Shown: piece after piece, positions 23,473-31,593 of the stretch
Layout of the letters: each line of letters opens with the position of its first letter
How positions within the stretch are numbered: position 1 is the stretch's first letter
Assembly: GCA_017414645.1 (NCBI GenBank)
Contig: JAFQLL010000049.1
Coordinates: 1 to 32,768 of the forward strand
Source: Clostridia bacterium
Lineage (GTDB): Bacteria > Bacillota > Clostridia > UMGS1883
Direction: 5' to 3'
Length of the DNA stretch: 32,768 bases
Position numbers and translations under genes: made by a program
The notes under the pieces: model-generated
Told to the model about the DNA's origin: nothing
Databases searched by the model: none
What the model saw: only the letters and a program-made list of their open reading frames with translations

Positions 23473-24813
23473 ATGATAAATAATTCTGAAATTTTTGAAA
23501 CCCTTAATATGATCAATTCGGAGCACCTTGATGTAAGAACCATTACAATGGGTATTTCACTTCTTGATTGCGCCGACGAAGATTATAAAAAGGCAACTAT
23601 GAAGGTTTACGACAAAATAACAAAGTATGCGGAAAACCTTGTTAAAACAGGCTGTGACATTGAAAAAGAATTTGGTATTCCCATTATAAACAAGCGTATT
23701 TCCGTAACGCCCATTTCTCACGTAGCTGCAGCATCAGGTCATTATGTGGACTTTGCAAAAGCTCTGGACCGCGCTGCCGACACAACAGGCGTTAACTTTA
23801 TCGGCGGCTACAGCGCACTTGTTGCAAAGGGCTACACCGCTTCTGACAGGCTTTTTGTTGAGTCTATCCCCGAAGCATTAGCCGAAACAAAGAAAATGTG
23901 TTCTTCTGTTAATGTAGCCAGCACAAAGGCAGGCATTAACATGGACGCTGTAAGACAGATGGGTCAGGTTATAAAAAAAGCAGCCGAGCTCGACGATATG
24001 GCATGTGCAAAGCTTGTTGTATTTGCAAATGCTGTTGAAGACAACCCCTTCATGGCAGGTGCATTCCATGGCACAGGGGAAGGCGAATGCGTAATCAATG
24101 TAGGCGTATCCGGTCCCGGTGTTGTAAAGTGTGCATTGGAAAAGGTGAAGGGCGAGCCCTTCGGTGTTGTGGCAGACACCATCAAAAAGACAGCCTTCAA
24201 GATAACAAGAATGGGTCAGATGGTTGCTGTTGAAGCTTCAAAGAGACTTGGCGTGCCCTTTGGCATTGTTGACCTTTCTCTTGCGCCTACTCCTGCTGTA
24301 GGTGACAGTGTTGCATACATATTGGAGGAAATGGGTCTTGAGCAGTGCGGTACACATGGCACAACTGCAGCGCTGGCTCTTCTTAATGACGCTGTTAAAA
24401 AGGGTGGCGTTATGGCATCGAGCTACGTAGGCGGTTTGTCGGGTGCGTTTATTCCCGTAAGTGAAGATGCAGGCATGATTGCTGCGGCAGCAAACGGCTG
24501 TTTGACCCTCGAAAAGCTTGAAGCAATGACCTGCGTATGCTCCGTTGGCCTTGACATGATTGCAGTTCCCGGCGATACAAGTGCCGAAACAATTTCCGGC
24601 ATTATTGCCGATGAAGCTGCCATTGGTATGGTAAACAGCAAGACAACAGCTGTACGTATTATTCCCGCAAGAGGCAAGAAGGTGGGCGACATGGTAGAGT
24701 TCGGCGGACTTTTGGGCCAGGCTCCCATAATGCCCCTTAACACAAAATCCTGTGCAGATTTCATTGCTCGCGGAGGCAGAATTCCTGCACCTCTTCAGAG
24801 CTTAAAAAATTAA
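23473..24813 (+). CDS. UPF0210 (DUF711) / PFL family protein
   Basis: A 446-residue cytosolic protein of the UPF0210 family, whose fold relates to pyruvate formate-lyase-like barrels but whose function is not established. Visible family stretches are [11 protein letters not shown] (residues 75-85), the [15 protein letters not shown] segment near 200, [10 protein letters not shown] (about 274-283) and the C-terminal VVELGG-like [14 protein letters not shown]. Length and start fit the family. AGAGGTGG is close upstream. It is the last gene of the operon, followed by a hairpin terminator, and is paired with the UPF0237 ACT protein. Confidence 0.92.
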   Translation: MINNSEIFETLNMINSEHLDVRTITMGISLLDCADEDYKKATMKVYDKITKYAENLVKTGCDIEKEFGIPIINKRISVTPISHVAAASGHYVDFAKALDRAADTTGVNFIGGYSALVAKGYTASDRLFVESIPEALAETKKMCSSVNVASTKAGINMDAVRQMGQVIKKAAELDDMACAKLVVFANAVEDNPFMAGAFHGTGEGECVINVGVSGPGVVKCALEKVKGEPFGVVADTIKKTAFKITRMGQMVAVEASKRLGVPFGIVDLSLAPTPAVGDSVAYILEEMGLEQCGTHGTTAALALLNDAVKKGGVMASSYVGGLSGAFIPVSEDAGMIAAAANGCLTLEKLEAMTCVCSVGLDMIAVPGDTSAETISGIIADEAAIGMVNSKTTAVRIIPARGKKVGDMVEFGGLLGQAPIMPLNTKSCADFIARGGRIPAPLQSLKN

Positions 24814-24821
24814 CAACATAA

Positions 24822-24865
24822 ACAAAAACAGCGGCTTTTCTGAAAGAAAGTCGCTGTTTTGTTTA
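24822..24865. terminator. Terminator of the hom-lysC operon (convergent with the AraC gene)
   Basis: AACAAAAACAGCG pairs with CGCTGTTTTGTT, with one bulged A, around an imperfect inner stem, with T-rich tail. It overlaps the end of the converging AraC gene. Confidence 0.8.
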
Positions 24866-25693
24866 ATTTCTGTTTTTAAATACCGCCATACCGTTTTCGT
24901 CGCGCCACTTTGAGGGCGACATGCCGTAGGTGCGGTGAAAGGCCTTTGTAAAATCCAAGGGGTCGTCGTAGCCTACTGCGATAGCAATGTCTCTTATGGG
25001 CAGGTCAGAATAGGTAAGAAAGCTTTTTGCAATGTCCATATGGTAATTGTAAATGTACTTCTTTATTGAAATGCCCATACACTCGTTGAAAACGCGGGAG
25101 AGGTAGCTCCTGTCAATGTTTAAATAGTCTGCCACATCTGAAACCGTTGTTTTTCTTTCGCTGTTGGATATAATAAATTCAAGGGCAGGCTCAATATACT
25201 TTTCCCACACGCCCTGGCTTGCTTTTTCCTTCTTGCAGATAGCATCTGCAAGAAGCCAGCTGTAGCCATTTATTTCCTTGCCGCTCATTTTGCCCTTATC
25301 GGTCATTTCCTTTAAAAGATTGCCTATGCGCATGTCATCAAAATCGCACACAACGGGCTTTGAAAGAGAAAAGCCTGTTGCAGAAACGAACTTGTCAAAG
25401 TTATGGCCTGAAATATCAACCCATCGATAGGTGCAGGGTTTTTCATGGTCAGAGGTGTAGTTATATATCTTGCCCGGTGAAATAATGAACATTTGCCCCG
25501 GTAATACTCTGTAGGATTGCTCGTCGGTTTCGAAAATGCATTCACCCTCGTAAATGTAGTGGAGTACGTAATGCTTGCGTGAAACATACCCCGGTGAAAA
25601 GCCCGGAGTGCAACTGCGGTAACCATAGTTGTTTATGCGAACCGTATAATCTCTCGGTTCGTGATTGTAATAGGTTTTAAATGTTGTTGGCAT
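24863..25693 (-). CDS. AraC family transcriptional regulator
   Basis: A 276-residue regulator with an N-terminal cupin-type ligand domain (about 15-140; YIYEGECIFETDEQSYRVLPGQ at roughly 52-73 is the barrel) and a C-terminal AraC DNA-binding domain with two helix-turn-helix units (about 175-268: TVSDVADYLNIDRSYLSRVF, then IRDIAIAVGYDDPLDFTKAF followed by GMSPSKWR). The ATG at 25693 follows AAGGAGG at 7 nt; the open frame upstream has no such site. It is divergent from yqeY and the GH43 gene, so a sugar-responsive activator of the glycosidase is a fair guess, not proven. Confidence 0.93.
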   Translation of the reverse strand: MPTTFKTYYNHEPRDYTVRINNYGYRSCTPGFSPGYVSRKHYVLHYIYEGECIFETDEQSYRVLPGQMFIISPGKIYNYTSDHEKPCTYRWVDISGHNFDKFVSATGFSLSKPVVCDFDDMRIGNLLKEMTDKGKMSGKEINGYSWLLADAICKKEKASQGVWEKYIEPALEFIISNSERKTTVSDVADYLNIDRSYLSRVFNECMGISIKKYIYNYHMDIAKSFLTYSDLPIRDIAIAVGYDDPLDFTKAFHRTYGMSPSKWRDENGMAVFKNRN

Positions 25694-25731
25694 TGAAAAA
25701 CCTCCTTGTTTATGCGAAAATCCTTGCTTAT

Positions 25732-25760
25732 AAGATAACAAAAAAAGACAGCTTTGTCAA
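25732..25760 (-). promoter_or_regulatory. Promoter of the AraC family gene
   Basis: Minus-strand TTGACA (25755-25760), 17-bp spacer, TATCTT (25732-25737); the -10 box is weak, as expected for a regulator gene. Confidence 0.6.
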
Positions 25761-25788
25761 GCCGGATAGCAAAAGATTAACATAATTA

Positions 25789-25817
25789 TTGACCATGGAG
25801 TATAAACGTGATAAAAT
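25789..25817 (+). promoter_or_regulatory. Promoter of the yqeY-GH43 pair
   Basis: TTGACC (25789-25794), 17-bp spacer, TAAAAT (25812-25817), 30 bp before the yqeY start. Confidence 0.7.
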
Positions 25818-25847
25818 TGTTTTAATATTTTGAAAGGAAGTATTATT

Positions 25848-26285
25848 ATGGAATTCAAAACACTTCAGACAGATATGATTGCGGCTATGAAAGCACACGA
25901 TAAAACAACAAAGGATGCAATTTCGAACCTTATTGCGGCAATAAAAAAGGTTGCAATTGACGAAGGCGTGCGAGACAATATTACACCTGAGCTTTGCGAC
26001 AGAGTTATTCTTAAAGAGTTGAAAACCATAAAAGAACAGATTGACACCTGTCCCGAATCACGTACAGATTTAAAGGAAGCTTATAGCGCAACTTATGATA
26101 TCATTTCAAAGTATGCGCCCAAGATGCTTTCGGCAGAGGAAGTAAAGGAAATTATTATGCGCGACTTTGCCGAGATTGTGGCAACTAAGAACAAGGGCAT
26201 GATTATGAAAAACGTAATGGGTGCATTAAAGGGTAAGGCAGAAGGCGGCATTATTAATCAGGTTGTTGCAGATTTGTGTAAATAA
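25848..26285 (+). CDS. GatB/YqeY domain protein
   Basis: A helical cytosolic protein of 145 residues in the YqeY family, related to the tail domain of the GatB subunit of Asp/Glu-tRNA amidotransferase. The N-terminal LQTDMIAAMKAHDKTTKDAIS pattern, the central ILKELKTIKEQID and the C-terminal KNKGMIMKNVMGALKGKAEG are typical. Its role is not settled; tRNA or ribosome association is suspected for the family. AAAGGAAG precedes the ATG at 25848. The GH43 gene begins 12 nt after its stop, so the two are probably one transcript. Confidence 0.9.
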   Translation: MEFKTLQTDMIAAMKAHDKTTKDAISNLIAAIKKVAIDEGVRDNITPELCDRVILKELKTIKEQIDTCPESRTDLKEAYSATYDIISKYAPKMLSAEEVKEIIMRDFAEIVATKNKGMIMKNVMGALKGKAEGGIINQVVADLCK

Positions 26286-26297
26286 AGGAGAAAGACT

Positions 26298-27800
26298 ATG
26301 CCTATCAGTGTAAATGGAGTATACGGTGACAAGATAAAAAAGTATAATGTTATTGTTGATGCAAGCCAGAAATACATTTTAGTGCCCGTTGTTCCGGGAA
26401 CTAACCCTGACAGCGTTGAAGTGGAATTTGACTTTGACGGTACATGGAAAAAAATATCTCATGCAGATAAGGACAACCATGTGAAATATCTACTCACTTC
26501 AAATGGGGAAAGCGAAGAGTGGACAGTTGCCATTCGCGAATGGGGCAACGCAATTACAGGCGAATTCGGATATTTTGCCGATGCGGAGGCCGACTGCTTT
26601 GATGGTAAGTACTACGTTTATCCTACCTCAGACGGCTTTGATGGCTGGGGTGGCTATTATTTCAAGGCCTTTTCCTCGCCTGATTTAATTAACTGGACAG
26701 ATGAAGGTGTTATTCTTGACCTTAAAGAGGACGTTTGTTGGTCTGATGGTAATGCATGGGCACCTTGTATAATTAAAAAGAACGGCAAGTATTACTATTA
26801 TTACAGCGCAAATACCGACAAATTCGAGCGCAATGTGGGTAAGGCTGTGGGTGTTGCAGTGTGTGATACTCCTACAGGTAGATTTGTTGAACCCCTTGGT
26901 CATCCCATTGTGTACGATACAATGAAAATAAAGCTTGAAGATGGCACTGAAAAGGAAATGCACTATCCCGGTCAGGTTATTGACCCTGCAGTTTTTACCG
27001 ACCCTGAGACAGGCAGAAGCTACCTTTACTGGGGCAATGGCTCCCTTTGGGTTTGCCGGTTAAACGACGACATGATTTCTCTTAAGGGCGAACCCAGGTG
27101 CATAACACCGCCTAATTTCCGTGAGGGTGCTCATGTTTTCTACCGTAAGGGCGTTTATTACTTTACCTGGGCAGAGGACGATACAAGAAGCAAAAACTAT
27201 CATGTTCGCTGGGGCTATTCCGATAACCCCATGGGGCCTATTATCGGCAACGAAATTATGATCGAGAAGGACGAAAGTCACGGCATTTACGGCACAGGTC
27301 ACCATACAATTATCAATGTGCCCGATACAGATAAATGGTACATACTTTACCACCGATTCAATTTCCCTGCTCGCTTTGAAGGCGAGTTCAGCGACTACTA
27401 TGGTGTTCACCGTGAGCTTTGTCTGGATAAATTCAACTTCGATAACAACGGCAGAATTATGAAAGCAAAGCCCACCCTTGAAGGTGTTACAGAGGGTGAA
27501 GAATTCAATAACCTTGCAAAAATTGTATGCCACACAGACCTTGACGGGGTCGATGAGGGTGATTGCATTGAAGCGGTAGTTGAAGTGCAGTCAGGTGAAT
27601 GCGAAACAGAAGTTGACGTTATAATGGAGCTTTACGACTTCCAGTCGAACTTAGTTGCAACAGAGGTTGAAAGGGTAGTTGTGGGCGAGTTTTCAACCAT
27701 AGCTGTCAACCTTAAAATTGAAGCACCGGAGAAAATGCGCGGTCATTACCTTCAGTTTTTCACCGATGACGGAATTGAAGTAAAAAAGCTGACATATTAA
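26298..27800 (+). CDS. Glycoside hydrolase family 43 (beta-xylosidase / arabinofuranosidase type)
   Basis: A 500-residue protein without a signal peptide, so it acts on sugars imported into the cytosol. After an N-terminal beta-sandwich-like region (about 1-80) comes a five-bladed propeller with the GH43 catalytic set: base Asp95 (FADAEAD), pKa modulator Asp229 (VIDPAVFTD) and acid Glu276 (REGAHVFYRKG). GTGHHTII (333-340) is another conserved blade. The C-terminal 100 residues form a beta-rich accessory domain. AAAGGAG lies close to the ATG. Linkage and sugar (xylose or arabinose) cannot be decided. It sits behind yqeY and near an AraC regulator. Confidence 0.92.
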   Translation: MPISVNGVYGDKIKKYNVIVDASQKYILVPVVPGTNPDSVEVEFDFDGTWKKISHADKDNHVKYLLTSNGESEEWTVAIREWGNAITGEFGYFADAEADCFDGKYYVYPTSDGFDGWGGYYFKAFSSPDLINWTDEGVILDLKEDVCWSDGNAWAPCIIKKNGKYYYYYSANTDKFERNVGKAVGVAVCDTPTGRFVEPLGHPIVYDTMKIKLEDGTEKEMHYPGQVIDPAVFTDPETGRSYLYWGNGSLWVCRLNDDMISLKGEPRCITPPNFREGAHVFYRKGVYYFTWAEDDTRSKNYHVRWGYSDNPMGPIIGNEIMIEKDESHGIYGTGHHTIINVPDTDKWYILYHRFNFPARFEGEFSDYYGVHRELCLDKFNFDNNGRIMKAKPTLEGVTEGEEFNNLAKIVCHTDLDGVDEGDCIEAVVEVQSGECETEVDVIMELYDFQSNLVATEVERVVVGEFSTIAVNLKIEAPEKMRGHYLQFFTDDGIEVKKLTY

Positions 27801-27840
27801 ACAAAAAGCACTTTTGCATTTAGCAAAAGTGCTTTTTGTT
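27801..27840 (+). terminator. Terminator after the GH43 gene
   Basis: A perfect 17-bp stem (27801-27817 with 27823-27839), five-base loop, T-run in the 3' arm. Confidence 0.9.
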
Positions 27841-27847
27841 TGCGCGA

Positions 27848-27890
27848 TCTCTCAGTCACTATGTGACGGCTCACTTGTGCAAAGGGAGCC
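27848..27890 (+). repeat. REP-like double-hairpin repeat, copy 3 (diverged)
   Basis: CTCAGTC start, short first stem GTCAC/GTGAC and second stem GGCTC-CTT/AAG-GAGCC with a central mismatch. It lies between the GH43 terminator and the converging mutase gene. Confidence 0.7.
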
Positions 27891-27902
27891 GTTGAAGGTA
27901 TA

Positions 27903-29111
27903 TTATTTACCCATATCAATAAACTTTTTCATTAATTCGTGGCCAATTTCAACATATTCGCCGTGTGCGTCTGCACATTTTTCACTATATGTATAGCCTG
28001 TGTTGTTGCAGTCGCCTTTTCTGTACATTGCGCAGGGAACGTTTTCAGCGGAGTGGGTTTTAATTGCGATAGGGGTGAAGTGATCGGGGAGAATCATGAA
28101 GCAATAGTCTTCATTTGCTTTGTCGAGCTCGTTCTTTATGTAGCCCACAATCTTTTCGTCAATAAGCTCCAGGCTTTTAATTTTGCCCTCCATATCGCCC
28201 TGATGACCACATTCATCGGGTGCTTCAAGATGAACATAAACCAAATCGTAATTATCCTTCAAGAGCGCATCTGCGGCAGCCTTTGCCTTGCCGTCAAAAT
28301 TTGTGTGAAGGTTGCCTGTAACACCTTCAACGTCGATAGACTTCATTTTTGCTAAAATGCCTATGCCCTTTATGAGGTCAACTGCGGAAACAACAGCACC
28401 CTTAACACCGAACTTTTCCTCAAAGGAGGTTAAGAGGGGCTTTTTTCCTTCGCCCCATACCCAGATACTTGTTGCGGGATTTTTGCCTTCTGCAATTCTT
28501 TTCTTATTGACAGGGTGAGCCTTAAGTACCGCCTCGCTCTTTTTCATAAGGTCAAGAATGCGTTCATTGTCGGGCAAATAGTCTTTAATTTTACGGTCGG
28601 AAATGTCGTGTGGGGGAGTGAGCGTGAACTTGTCGGGTGCATTGTCCCATGTAAACAAGTGGCGATAGCTCACACCGGGGAAAAGGTCAATATCGCCGCC
28701 GAAAAGAGCTTCCTTAACAGCTAAAATAAGCTCTCTGCTTTCTTCTGTAGTAATTTCGCCTGCAGAATAGTCGAGCATTGTTTTGTCTTCGTAGTTTTCC
28801 TCGTCGGACAAGGTTACCGTATTTGCACGGAAAGCTGTCTGTGTTTCTGATAATTCAACACCTATACTTGCCGCCTCAAGAGGGGAACGGCCTGTGTAGT
28901 ATTCGTAAGGGTTGTAGCCCATTACGGAAAGGTTGGCAACGTCGCTGCCGGGCTTTAAGCCTTCACCTACGGTTTTAACAAGGCAGAGCGTGCCGTTTGC
29001 TGCAAACTTATTTATGTTGGGCATTTTTGCAACCTCTAAGGGCGTTTTGCCGCCTAATGCATCGATTGGATAATCGCCTGCACCGTCTGTTAATACAATT
29101 ACATATTTCAT
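27903..29111 (-). CDS. Archaeal-type cofactor-independent phosphoglycerate mutase family; possible homoserine kinase
   Basis: A 402-residue cytosolic protein of the alkaline-phosphatase superfamily, apgM branch. Metal and catalytic segments are visible: TDGAGDYP (8-15), GSDVANLSVMGYNP with the catalytic Ser (54-67), HLEAPDECGHQGD (about 304-316) and LPDHFTP (about 347-353). The family interconverts 2- and 3-phosphoglycerate, but a bacterial subgroup close to threonine genes has been proposed to be a homoserine kinase. Here hom and lysC lie 9-11 kb away and no thrB is visible, so the second role is worth considering. AAAGGAG precedes the ATG. Confidence 0.9.
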   Translation of the reverse strand: MKYVIVLTDGAGDYPIDALGGKTPLEVAKMPNINKFAANGTLCLVKTVGEGLKPGSDVANLSVMGYNPYEYYTGRSPLEAASIGVELSETQTAFRANTVTLSDEENYEDKTMLDYSAGEITTEESRELILAVKEALFGGDIDLFPGVSYRHLFTWDNAPDKFTLTPPHDISDRKIKDYLPDNERILDLMKKSEAVLKAHPVNKKRIAEGKNPATSIWVWGEGKKPLLTSFEEKFGVKGAVVSAVDLIKGIGILAKMKSIDVEGVTGNLHTNFDGKAKAAADALLKDNYDLVYVHLEAPDECGHQGDMEGKIKSLELIDEKIVGYIKNELDKANEDYCFMILPDHFTPIAIKTHSAENVPCAMYRKGDCNNTGYTYSEKCADAHGEYVEIGHELMKKFIDMGK

Positions 29112-29142
29112 GAGAAAAATCTCCTTTCAAACAATTTTTTCT

Positions 29143-29171
29143 ATTATACCACTTCCCTTGAAAAAGGGCAA
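29143..29171 (-). promoter_or_regulatory. Promoter of the phosphoglycerate-mutase-like gene
   Basis: Minus-strand TTGCCC (29166-29171), 17-bp spacer, TATAAT (29143-29148). Confidence 0.7.
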
Positions 29172-29185
29172 GATAAATATAAAAG

Positions 29186-29214
29186 TTGACAAAAAAAGTT
29201 TGCAGTGATACCAT
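29186..29214 (+). promoter_or_regulatory. Promoter of the nagZ-YARHG-amidase operon
   Basis: TTGACA (29186-29191), 17-bp spacer, TACCAT (29209-29214); perfect -35 with a weak -10. A leader of about 70 nt follows. Confidence 0.6.
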
Positions 29215-29289
29215 TAAAAGGTAACAGATAATCAGAAAATTTCAGTTCTTATGTGCACCGACACATAGTGACAGAATGGAGATTGTTAT

Positions 29290-30453
29290 ATGAAAAATTT
29301 TATCGCAACTATTTTATCCACGATTATGATGTTTTCCGGATGTGGGGCAAACGATGTGCAGACACCGACCGATATCCCTCCGGAGGAGCCGACACAAGCT
29401 GTGGCTGATATAAATGAGGTTAAAGCTGAGGAATTGCTTTCTGCCATGACCCTTGAGGAAAAAATATGTCAGATGATGTTTGTAACCCCCGAATCCATAA
29501 CTGGTGTAGGTGAGGTTATACAGGCAGGCGAAGCTACAAGGGCTGCACTGGCAAAGTACCCTGTTGGCGGAATTATATATTTTTCGAAAAACATAAAAAG
29601 TCGTGAACAGGTTATTTCGATGATAAATGCAACACAGAGCTACTCGAAAATACCTCTTTTTATAGGTGTTGACGAAGAGGGCGGCCGTGTGGCACGAGTG
29701 GCAAGCAATCCTAACATGGGAACAACTAAAATTAAGCCAATGAGACAGGTTTACACCAGCGACGAGGCATATAAAATTGGTCAGACCTTGGGCAGTGAGC
29801 TTTCAGCTCTTAAGTTTAATTTAGACTTTGCGCCCGTTGCAGACGTTGTTTTGTCCGACAAAAACAGCGAAATAGGTGACCGCGGCTTTAACGGCGGCAC
29901 ATGGGCGGTAGGTGAGCTGGTAAGTGCAGTTGTAAAGGGCCTTGAGGAAAATAAGGTGTGCTCGGTATTAAAGCATTTTCCCGGTCACGGAAGCACAACG
30001 GTTGACTCTCACACAGGCTATTCGGCAAGCTACAGAACTATCGAAGAACTCAGAGAATGTGAATTTATGCCATTTAAGAAAGGTATAGAGGCAGGCAGCG
30101 ATTTTGTTATGGTTTCACACATGACCTTGGTAAATGTGGTGAAGGACAAGCTTCCTTCCTCCTTGTCTTATGAAATTGTAACAGGCTATTTAAAGGGCGA
30201 GCTTGGCTTTGAAGGCATTGCCATTACCGATGCACTTAACATGGGTGCAATAGCAAAGAATTACGCTAATTCCACAGCGGCAGTTTATGCCATAAAAGCA
30301 GGTATCGATATGCTGCTTATGCCTCCCGGTGTTGAAGAAGCAAAGCAGGCAATTTTAACTGCTGTTACAAGCGGTGAAATAACCGAGGAAAGAATTAACG
30401 AGAGTGTAAAAAAGATACTCAAGATAAAGATTGAAAAGGGAATCATAGAATAA
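29290..30453 (+). CDS. nagZ: GH3 beta-N-acetylglucosaminidase lipoprotein (NagZ-like)
   Basis: A 387-residue lipoprotein (lipobox FSGC, Cys18) with an acidic linker to about 40 and a GH3 barrel. It carries GVDEEGGRVAR (126-136), the KHFPGHGSTTVDSH loop (228-241), whose Asp-His pair supplies the acid/base in NagZ enzymes, and the nucleophile Asp314 in ITDALNMGAI. It should remove N-acetylglucosamine from peptidoglycan fragments or muropeptides outside the membrane, as Gram-positive NagZ does. Being followed by a membrane YARHG protein and an N-acetylmuramoyl-L-alanine amidase in one operon supports a wall turnover role. Confidence 0.94.
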   Translation: MKNFIATILSTIMMFSGCGANDVQTPTDIPPEEPTQAVADINEVKAEELLSAMTLEEKICQMMFVTPESITGVGEVIQAGEATRAALAKYPVGGIIYFSKNIKSREQVISMINATQSYSKIPLFIGVDEEGGRVARVASNPNMGTTKIKPMRQVYTSDEAYKIGQTLGSELSALKFNLDFAPVADVVLSDKNSEIGDRGFNGGTWAVGELVSAVVKGLEENKVCSVLKHFPGHGSTTVDSHTGYSASYRTIEELRECEFMPFKKGIEAGSDFVMVSHMTLVNVVKDKLPSSLSYEIVTGYLKGELGFEGIAITDALNMGAIAKNYANSTAAVYAIKAGIDMLLMPPGVEEAKQAILTAVTSGEITEERINESVKKILKIKIEKGIIE

Positions 30454-30472
30454 TTAAAGAGAGGTGCACACA

Positions 30473-31591
30473 ATGAATTGCAGAAATTGCGGAAGTGTTG
30501 TGAATGAAAATGAAAGATTTTGCAGAGAATGCGGAGCAGCTGTTGAGATAAACAGCCCCAAAATGAACAGAAACAACTCAAACTACAGTGGTACAAATGG
30601 TGTTCTGGTGGCAGTTATAGCTATTGCTATGGTTGTGATTGTGGCATTGGTTGCATTTATTATATTTGGTAATCAGGAAAAAACAGAGCCTTCAAGGCAG
30701 GAAGTGGAAGTTGCAGAAGAAGCAATGGAAGAAGCTATTGAAGATTTTGACTACGTATTTCCCGAAAGTGATTCCACATATATGACAAAAGCTGATCTGG
30801 CAGGCAAAAGCATGGAGGAAATTGCTCTTATACGTAATGAGATATACGCAAGACATGGCTATATTTTCACAACAAGCCCTTATAAGGAATATTTCGGAGA
30901 GAAAAGTTGGTATAAGCCTTCAAAGAACTTCGATGAAAGCGACTTTAACGCATACGAAAAAGCAAATGTGGAGCTTATTATTGAATACGAAAAAGAAAAG
31001 GGAAGCAGAACAAATTCTGAGGCGAACCAATCATATTCAAACGATTATATTTTCCCCTCAAGCAATTCAAGGTATATGACAACAGGTGACCTTGTGGGAA
31101 GAAGTAAGAGCGAGCTTGCCCTTATACGTAACGAAATATACGCAAGGCGCGGTTACATTTTCACAACAAGCCCCTATAAAGAATACTTTAATGCAAAAAG
31201 CTGGTACACTCCCGACAAAAACTTCAGCGATTCGAAATTCAACAAGTATGAAAGAGCAAATATTGAATTGATAAAGGAATATGAAAACGGTGGATACACT
31301 TCCTCTCAATCAAGCTATTCGGGAAATAGCGGATATGTATTCTACGGCAGCAACACCGGATACATGACAAGAAGTGACCTTGTGGGAAGAAGTAAGAGTG
31401 AGGTAGCTCTCATACGCAACGAGATATATGCAAGACGCGGCTATATTTTCACAACAAGCCCTTACAAGGAATATTTTAATGCAAAGAGTTGGTATATTCC
31501 CAACAAAAACTTCAGTGAATCAATGTTCAATAAGTATGAAAAAGCTAATAAGGATTTAATTATTTCCTATGAAATAGAAAAGGGATGGAGA
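30473..31591 (+). CDS. Zinc-ribbon membrane protein with three YARHG domains
   Basis: A 373-residue protein: N-terminal zinc ribbon (CRNCG and CRECG, four Cys within about 3-21), one membrane helix (about 45-65), an acidic stalk, then three tandem extracellular YARHG-type domains (about 94-175, 192-272, 288-370). Each carries the LIRNEIYARxGYIF and SPYKEYF hallmarks and a SWY-P motif. The first keeps YARHG; the other two read YARRG. YARHG domains are extracellular and common in wall-associated proteins; the ligand is unknown. GAGGTG is 6 nt before the ATG at 30473, whereas the GTG at 30464 lies inside it. The stop (31592-31594) shares its last A with the amidase start. Confidence 0.9.
30743..31582 (+). 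repeat. Three tandem gene-internal repeats encoding YARHG domains
   Basis: Units at about 30752-30997, 31046-31288 and 31334-31582, roughly 245 bp each with 40-50 bp linkers. Units 2 and 3 are the closest; several stretches are nearly identical at DNA level, including the region for the YARxG motif and SPYKEYF, pointing to recent duplication or gene conversion. Confidence 0.85.
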
Positions 31592-31593
31592 TA

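Noticed and set aside
30743..31582. Possible CRISPR-like array from three regularly spaced repeats
   Set aside because: The units are about 245 bp, in frame within one gene and encode YARHG domains; no short spacer structure.
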